Source: Chlamydiota bacterium (lineage in GTDB: Bacteria; Chlamydiota; Chlamydiia; Chlamydiales; Waddliaceae). Taken from it: a stretch of 7,328 nucleotides of DNA. The notes beneath the pieces are model-generated. The model saw nothing but the letters and a program-made list of their open reading frames with translations. It did no database searches and was not told where the DNA came from. Shown here in pieces: positions 4,984-7,328 of the stretch. The stretch lies in contig JAAKFP010000122.1 in the NCBI GenBank assembly GCA_011065005.1, positions 1 to 7,328 on the forward strand, read 5' to 3'. The position numbers were made by a program, and so were the translations under genes. How positions within the stretch are numbered: position 1 is the first letter of the stretch; every line of letters begins with the position of its first letter.

Positions 4984-5780
4984 ATACAGAACCGATAGCA
5001 CTCGACGAAGCAGAACAAACGAATATGACATGGGAAGAGACCCCTCTCCTTTCTCCCAAAGAATTACAACAACTGAACCCAACACGCGTTCCAAAACATG
5101 TCGCCATCATTCCAGATGGAAATCGCCGCTGGGCGAAGAAACATCGCTTTGTCCCTAAGAAAGGGCATAGTATCGGTGCAGAGACTTTGATGAACGTCGT
5201 CAAAGCCGGCCATCAGATGGGGATTGAGGTATTGACCTTTTACGTTTTTTCGACCGAAAACTGGCAGCGTCCCAAGAGAGAGGTCAAAGCGCAAATATGG
5301 CTTTTGGAGAAATCTCTCATTCAGCAAAAACAAAGAATGATCGATAATGGCGTCCAATTTAAAACCATTGGAGAGCTGTCCAAATTTCCTCCCCGCATTG
5401 TCGAGCTCATCGAAGAGGTGAAAGACGCTACGAAACATTGCCACAAGATAACTGTTGTCTTTGCCTTAAACTATGGAGGTCGTGACGACATCGTCCGCGC
5501 CGTCCACAAGATGGTGGATGACTATGATCGGAAAAAGATCAACAAAGACGACTTTAACGAAGAATCAATCTCTCGATATTTGGACACCGCAATGTATAAG
5601 GATCCTGATTTATTGATCCGTACCAGCGGCGAATCTCGCATCAGCAACTTCCTATTGTGGCAGTTGTCCTATGCAGAGATTTACCTTTCTAAAGTACTCT
5701 GGCCCGAGTTTACACCTCAATATTTTTTGGAAGCAATTTGCGACTACCAAAAACGAGACCGAAGACTAGGAGGATCATGA
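4980..5780 (+). CDS. uppS: Undecaprenyl-diphosphate synthase (cis-prenyltransferase)
   Basis: A 266-residue enzyme that adds isopentenyl diphosphate units in cis to farnesyl diphosphate, producing the C55 carrier lipid for peptidoglycan and surface polysaccharides. It acts at the cytoplasmic face of the membrane. Family regions visible: HVAIIPDGNRRWAKK (40-54) with the essential Asp46; FYVFSTENWQRPKREV (87-102); NYGGRDDI (164-171); and the C-terminal DPDLLIRTSGESRISNFLLW (208-227) followed by YAEIYL and RDRRLGG at the end. The usual MDGNGRWA reads PDGNRRWA; I recall the PDGNRR variant from other branches of the family, so activity is expected. About 38 polar, acidic residues precede the domain, roughly twice the E. 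coli leader. The start at 4980 is supported by GAGGA (4966-4970) nine bases upstream and the ATGA overlap with purA. An internal ATG at 5025 has no ribosome-binding site. Confidence 0.95.
   Translation: MNTEPIALDEAEQTNMTWEETPLLSPKELQQLNPTRVPKHVAIIPDGNRRWAKKHRFVPKKGHSIGAETLMNVVKAGHQMGIEVLTFYVFSTENWQRPKREVKAQIWLLEKSLIQQKQRMIDNGVQFKTIGELSKFPPRIVELIEEVKDATKHCHKITVVFALNYGGRDDIVRAVHKMVDDYDRKKINKDDFNEESISRYLDTAMYKDPDLLIRTSGESRISNFLLWQLSYAEIYLSKVLWPEFTPQYFLEAICDYQKRDRRLGGS
5768..5773 (+). promoter_or_regulatory. cdsA ribosome-binding site embedded in the uppS C-terminus
   Basis: AGGAGG is a full-strength Shine-Dalgarno sequence three bases before the cdsA ATG at 5777. It is formed by the codons of the conserved final Leu-Gly-Gly of UppS, so it lies wholly inside the upstream gene. 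Together with the ATGA overlap it fixes the cdsA start and implies coupled translation. The three-base spacing is shorter than ideal. Confidence 0.7.
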
Positions 5781-6655
5781 TTCATAAAAAAATAAGATCA
5801 TTGAATCAGAGAATCATCATGAGCACAATAGCTACGGCTATTCTCTTCTTTGTCATTTCCTATTCATTTACTCCAAATTACGCCCTTTTAGTTCCGCTCA
5901 CCGCCGCTATTGTCATCAGCTCTGCCTTAAAAGAGTTTTATGAAATTGCAAGAGTAAAAGACCTACAGCCTAGCTCCAAACTTGCCATAGGGCTCGCCAT
6001 CATCTATGTCTTTGCCATCTTTCTAAGCACACAAACCGCCCTTCTGGACTCACTCCCTTTGATCACCCTCGGCATCACCCTCATCACCATCTTTTGCTCT
6101 TACCTCACCTTCGGGGAAAACCCTCTTGTCAACATAGCCGTAACACTATTTGGAATCCTCTACCTTGTTATCCCTTTGAGCTACACGATACAGATCAACT
6201 ACCTCTTTCCTATCGATCACGCCCAAGACGGACGGTGGTGGCTGTTTTTTCTGATGGCGGTGACATATGCGACCGACAGCAGTGCCCTCTTTGTAGGAAA
6301 AACCTTCGGCAAGAAAAAACTTGCCCCCTACATCAGCCCGAACAAAACCTGGGCCGGTGCCGTTGGAGGATTTTTCGCCGCCATAGCTGTCAGCCTGGTA
6401 TTTTACTGCTTTGCCAACATCGAAAACAATCCCATTCCTATCAAACTGAGTTTCTGGGATAGCATCTTCCTTGGTAGCGGCATCAGCATTCTCGCCCAAT
6501 TCGGCGATCTAGCAGAATCTTTGTTAAAAAGAGATGTGGGTATCAAAGACAGTTCCACGATTCCAGGGCTCGGAGGAATTTTGGACATCATAGATTCCCT
6601 CATCTTTACCACACCATCACTTTATATTTATTTGAAGTCGAGCACAGGAGTTTAA
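5777..6655 (+). CDS. cdsA: Phosphatidate cytidylyltransferase (CDP-diacylglycerol synthase)
   Basis: A 292-residue integral membrane enzyme that makes CDP-diacylglycerol from CTP and phosphatidic acid, the branch point for phosphatidylglycerol and phosphatidylethanolamine. Hydrophobic segments lie at about residues 13-50 (probably two), 68-85, 94-110, 118-137, 154-174, 192-213 and 226-241. The conserved cytidylyltransferase core shows TDSSALFVGKTFGKKKLAP (166-184), ISPNKTWAGAVGG (186-198) and GDLAESLLKRDVGIKD (243-258). The C-terminal signature reads IPGLGGILDIIDS (262-274). Compared with the usual PGHGGxLDRxDS, the His is Leu (265), the Arg is Ile (271) and the loop is one residue shorter, while the metal-binding Asp residues remain. 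The start at 5777 is set by AGGAGG and the overlap with uppS. A Met at 5819 is a weaker alternative. Length is within the usual 260-300. Confidence 0.94.
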   Translation: MIHKKIRSLNQRIIMSTIATAILFFVISYSFTPNYALLVPLTAAIVISSALKEFYEIARVKDLQPSSKLAIGLAIIYVFAIFLSTQTALLDSLPLITLGITLITIFCSYLTFGENPLVNIAVTLFGILYLVIPLSYTIQINYLFPIDHAQDGRWWLFFLMAVTYATDSSALFVGKTFGKKKLAPYISPNKTWAGAVGGFFAAIAVSLVFYCFANIENNPIPIKLSFWDSIFLGSGISILAQFGDLAESLLKRDVGIKDSSTIPGLGGILDIIDSLIFTTPSLYIYLKSSTGV

Positions 6656-6657
6656 AT

Positions 6658-7328
6658 ATGATTATCACTATCGATGGACCTGTAGGAACAGGAAAAAGCA
6701 CGATTGCCGATCTCTTAGCAGAGAAATTAGGGTTCGTACATTTTGATACGGGAGCGATGTATCGCTGCGTTACCTATGGCATCATCAAACATAACATCGA
6801 CCCAAGCGATGACGAACAACTTGGGCAATACCTCAAAACTTTCGATTTTGACATTCAAGTTTCAGATGGAAAAAAACGGTATTTCTTCGAAGGGGAAGAT
6901 ATCACAGAAACAATCCGAAGTGAAGAGGTCACCGCTCTAGTATCAGAAGTTTCGGCAATCCGTTCCGTCAGAGACGTCCTCGTCAAGTTCCAACGTAAAC
7001 TTGGATCCGATGCCGATGCCGTCTTCGAAGGGCGCGACATGGGTACCGTTGTTTTTCCCCAAGCGGAGCTGAAGATTTTTTTAACCGCAGACCCAAAAGT
7101 GCGAGCTTCCCGACGACACAAGGAATTGCGAGAAAAATTTCCGGAAGAAACTCTTGATATTACCGTTGATGATGTTTTGGAAAACCTCAACAGAAGAGAC
7201 TCCATAGATTCAACAAGAGAGATTTCCCCACTAAAACAGGCTGACGATGCCCATATCGTCGACAGCTCAAACCTCACCACCGAAGAAGTCCTCGATAGAA
7301 TCCTCCAAATCAAATCGGAGTTCTCTAG
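6658..7328 (+). CDS. cmk: Cytidylate kinase, C-terminus cut by the window edge
   Basis: Phosphorylates CMP and dCMP with ATP, recycling nucleotides released in lipid and RNA turnover. The frame is open for 223 codons and ends two bases into the next codon at the edge. Typical Cmk lengths are 216-230, so only a few residues should be missing. Visible motifs: GPVGTGKST P-loop (7-15), DTGAMYR (30-36) binding CMP, GRDMGTVVFP (125-134; usually GRDIGTVVFP), and the LID/C-terminal pattern RRDSIDSTREISPLKQADDA (179-198) followed by IVDSS. The start is supported by AGGAG at 6646-6650, seven bases upstream, and it lies two bases after the cdsA stop. The final TAG bases at 7326-7328 are out of frame and are not the stop. 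By recall, plsC and argS follow in Chlamydia. Confidence 0.96.
   Translation, partial: MIITIDGPVGTGKSTIADLLAEKLGFVHFDTGAMYRCVTYGIIKHNIDPSDDEQLGQYLKTFDFDIQVSDGKKRYFFEGEDITETIRSEEVTALVSEVSAIRSVRDVLVKFQRKLGSDADAVFEGRDMGTVVFPQAELKIFLTADPKVRASRRHKELREKFPEETLDITVDDVLENLNRRDSIDSTREISPLKQADDAHIVDSSNLTTEEVLDRILQIKSEFS

Noticed and set aside
6855..7313. Long minus-strand open frame of 152 codons
   Set aside because: It is antisense to cmk, which has every family motif in the + frame. The product is Ser/Arg-rich, as expected for a shadow frame.
7326..7328. TAG at the window end as the cmk stop codon
   Set aside because: Frame counting from 6658 puts it out of frame; the cmk frame is still open at the edge.

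Overview
This window looks like a core-genome segment from a member of the phylum Chlamydiae, most likely an environmental (Parachlamydia/Waddlia/Simkania-like) lineage rather than the genus Chlamydia. Three things suggest this. The LepA protein closely resembles the chlamydial LepA sequences I remember. The gene order uppS-cdsA-cmk matches the order I remember from Chlamydia. A complete purA is present, and I recall the purine-scavenging Chlamydia species lacking that gene. These points rest on memory of the families, not on a search, and the genus is left open.

Layout, all genes on the + strand. Bases 1-342 hold no convincing gene, but they contain a long imperfect hairpin (51-98) and a short-period inverted-repeat element (241-324). 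A sigma70-type promoter (343-371) precedes a tRNA-Leu(CAG) gene (383-466). A thiamine pyrophosphokinase gene (486-1124) begins 19 bp after the tRNA, followed by a small membrane protein of unknown function (1171-1521). The next spacer holds a second short-period repeat sharing its conserved tail with the first, directly followed by a promoter-like pair. Then come lepA (1702-3513), a third spacer with its own ~10-bp periodic repeat, and a tight gene block purA-uppS-cdsA-cmk (3676 to the window end). In that block the first two junctions are 4-base ATGA overlaps and the last gap is 2 bases. cmk runs off the right edge, probably missing only its last few residues.

Functions. The window is housekeeping: tRNA supply, thiamine activation to ThDP, the ribosome-associated GTPase EF4, AMP synthesis from IMP, undecaprenyl-diphosphate synthesis, CDP-diacylglycerol synthesis for phospholipids, and CMP/dCMP phosphorylation. 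uppS, cdsA and cmk together link lipid-carrier, phospholipid and CTP supply, and purA is translationally coupled to them.

I found no undescribed multi-gene system. The points most worth a second look are the related 10-bp-periodic repeats in three successive spacers, the unknown small two-segment membrane protein, and departures from family consensus in the PurA aspartate loop, the CdsA signature and the TPK glycine loop.
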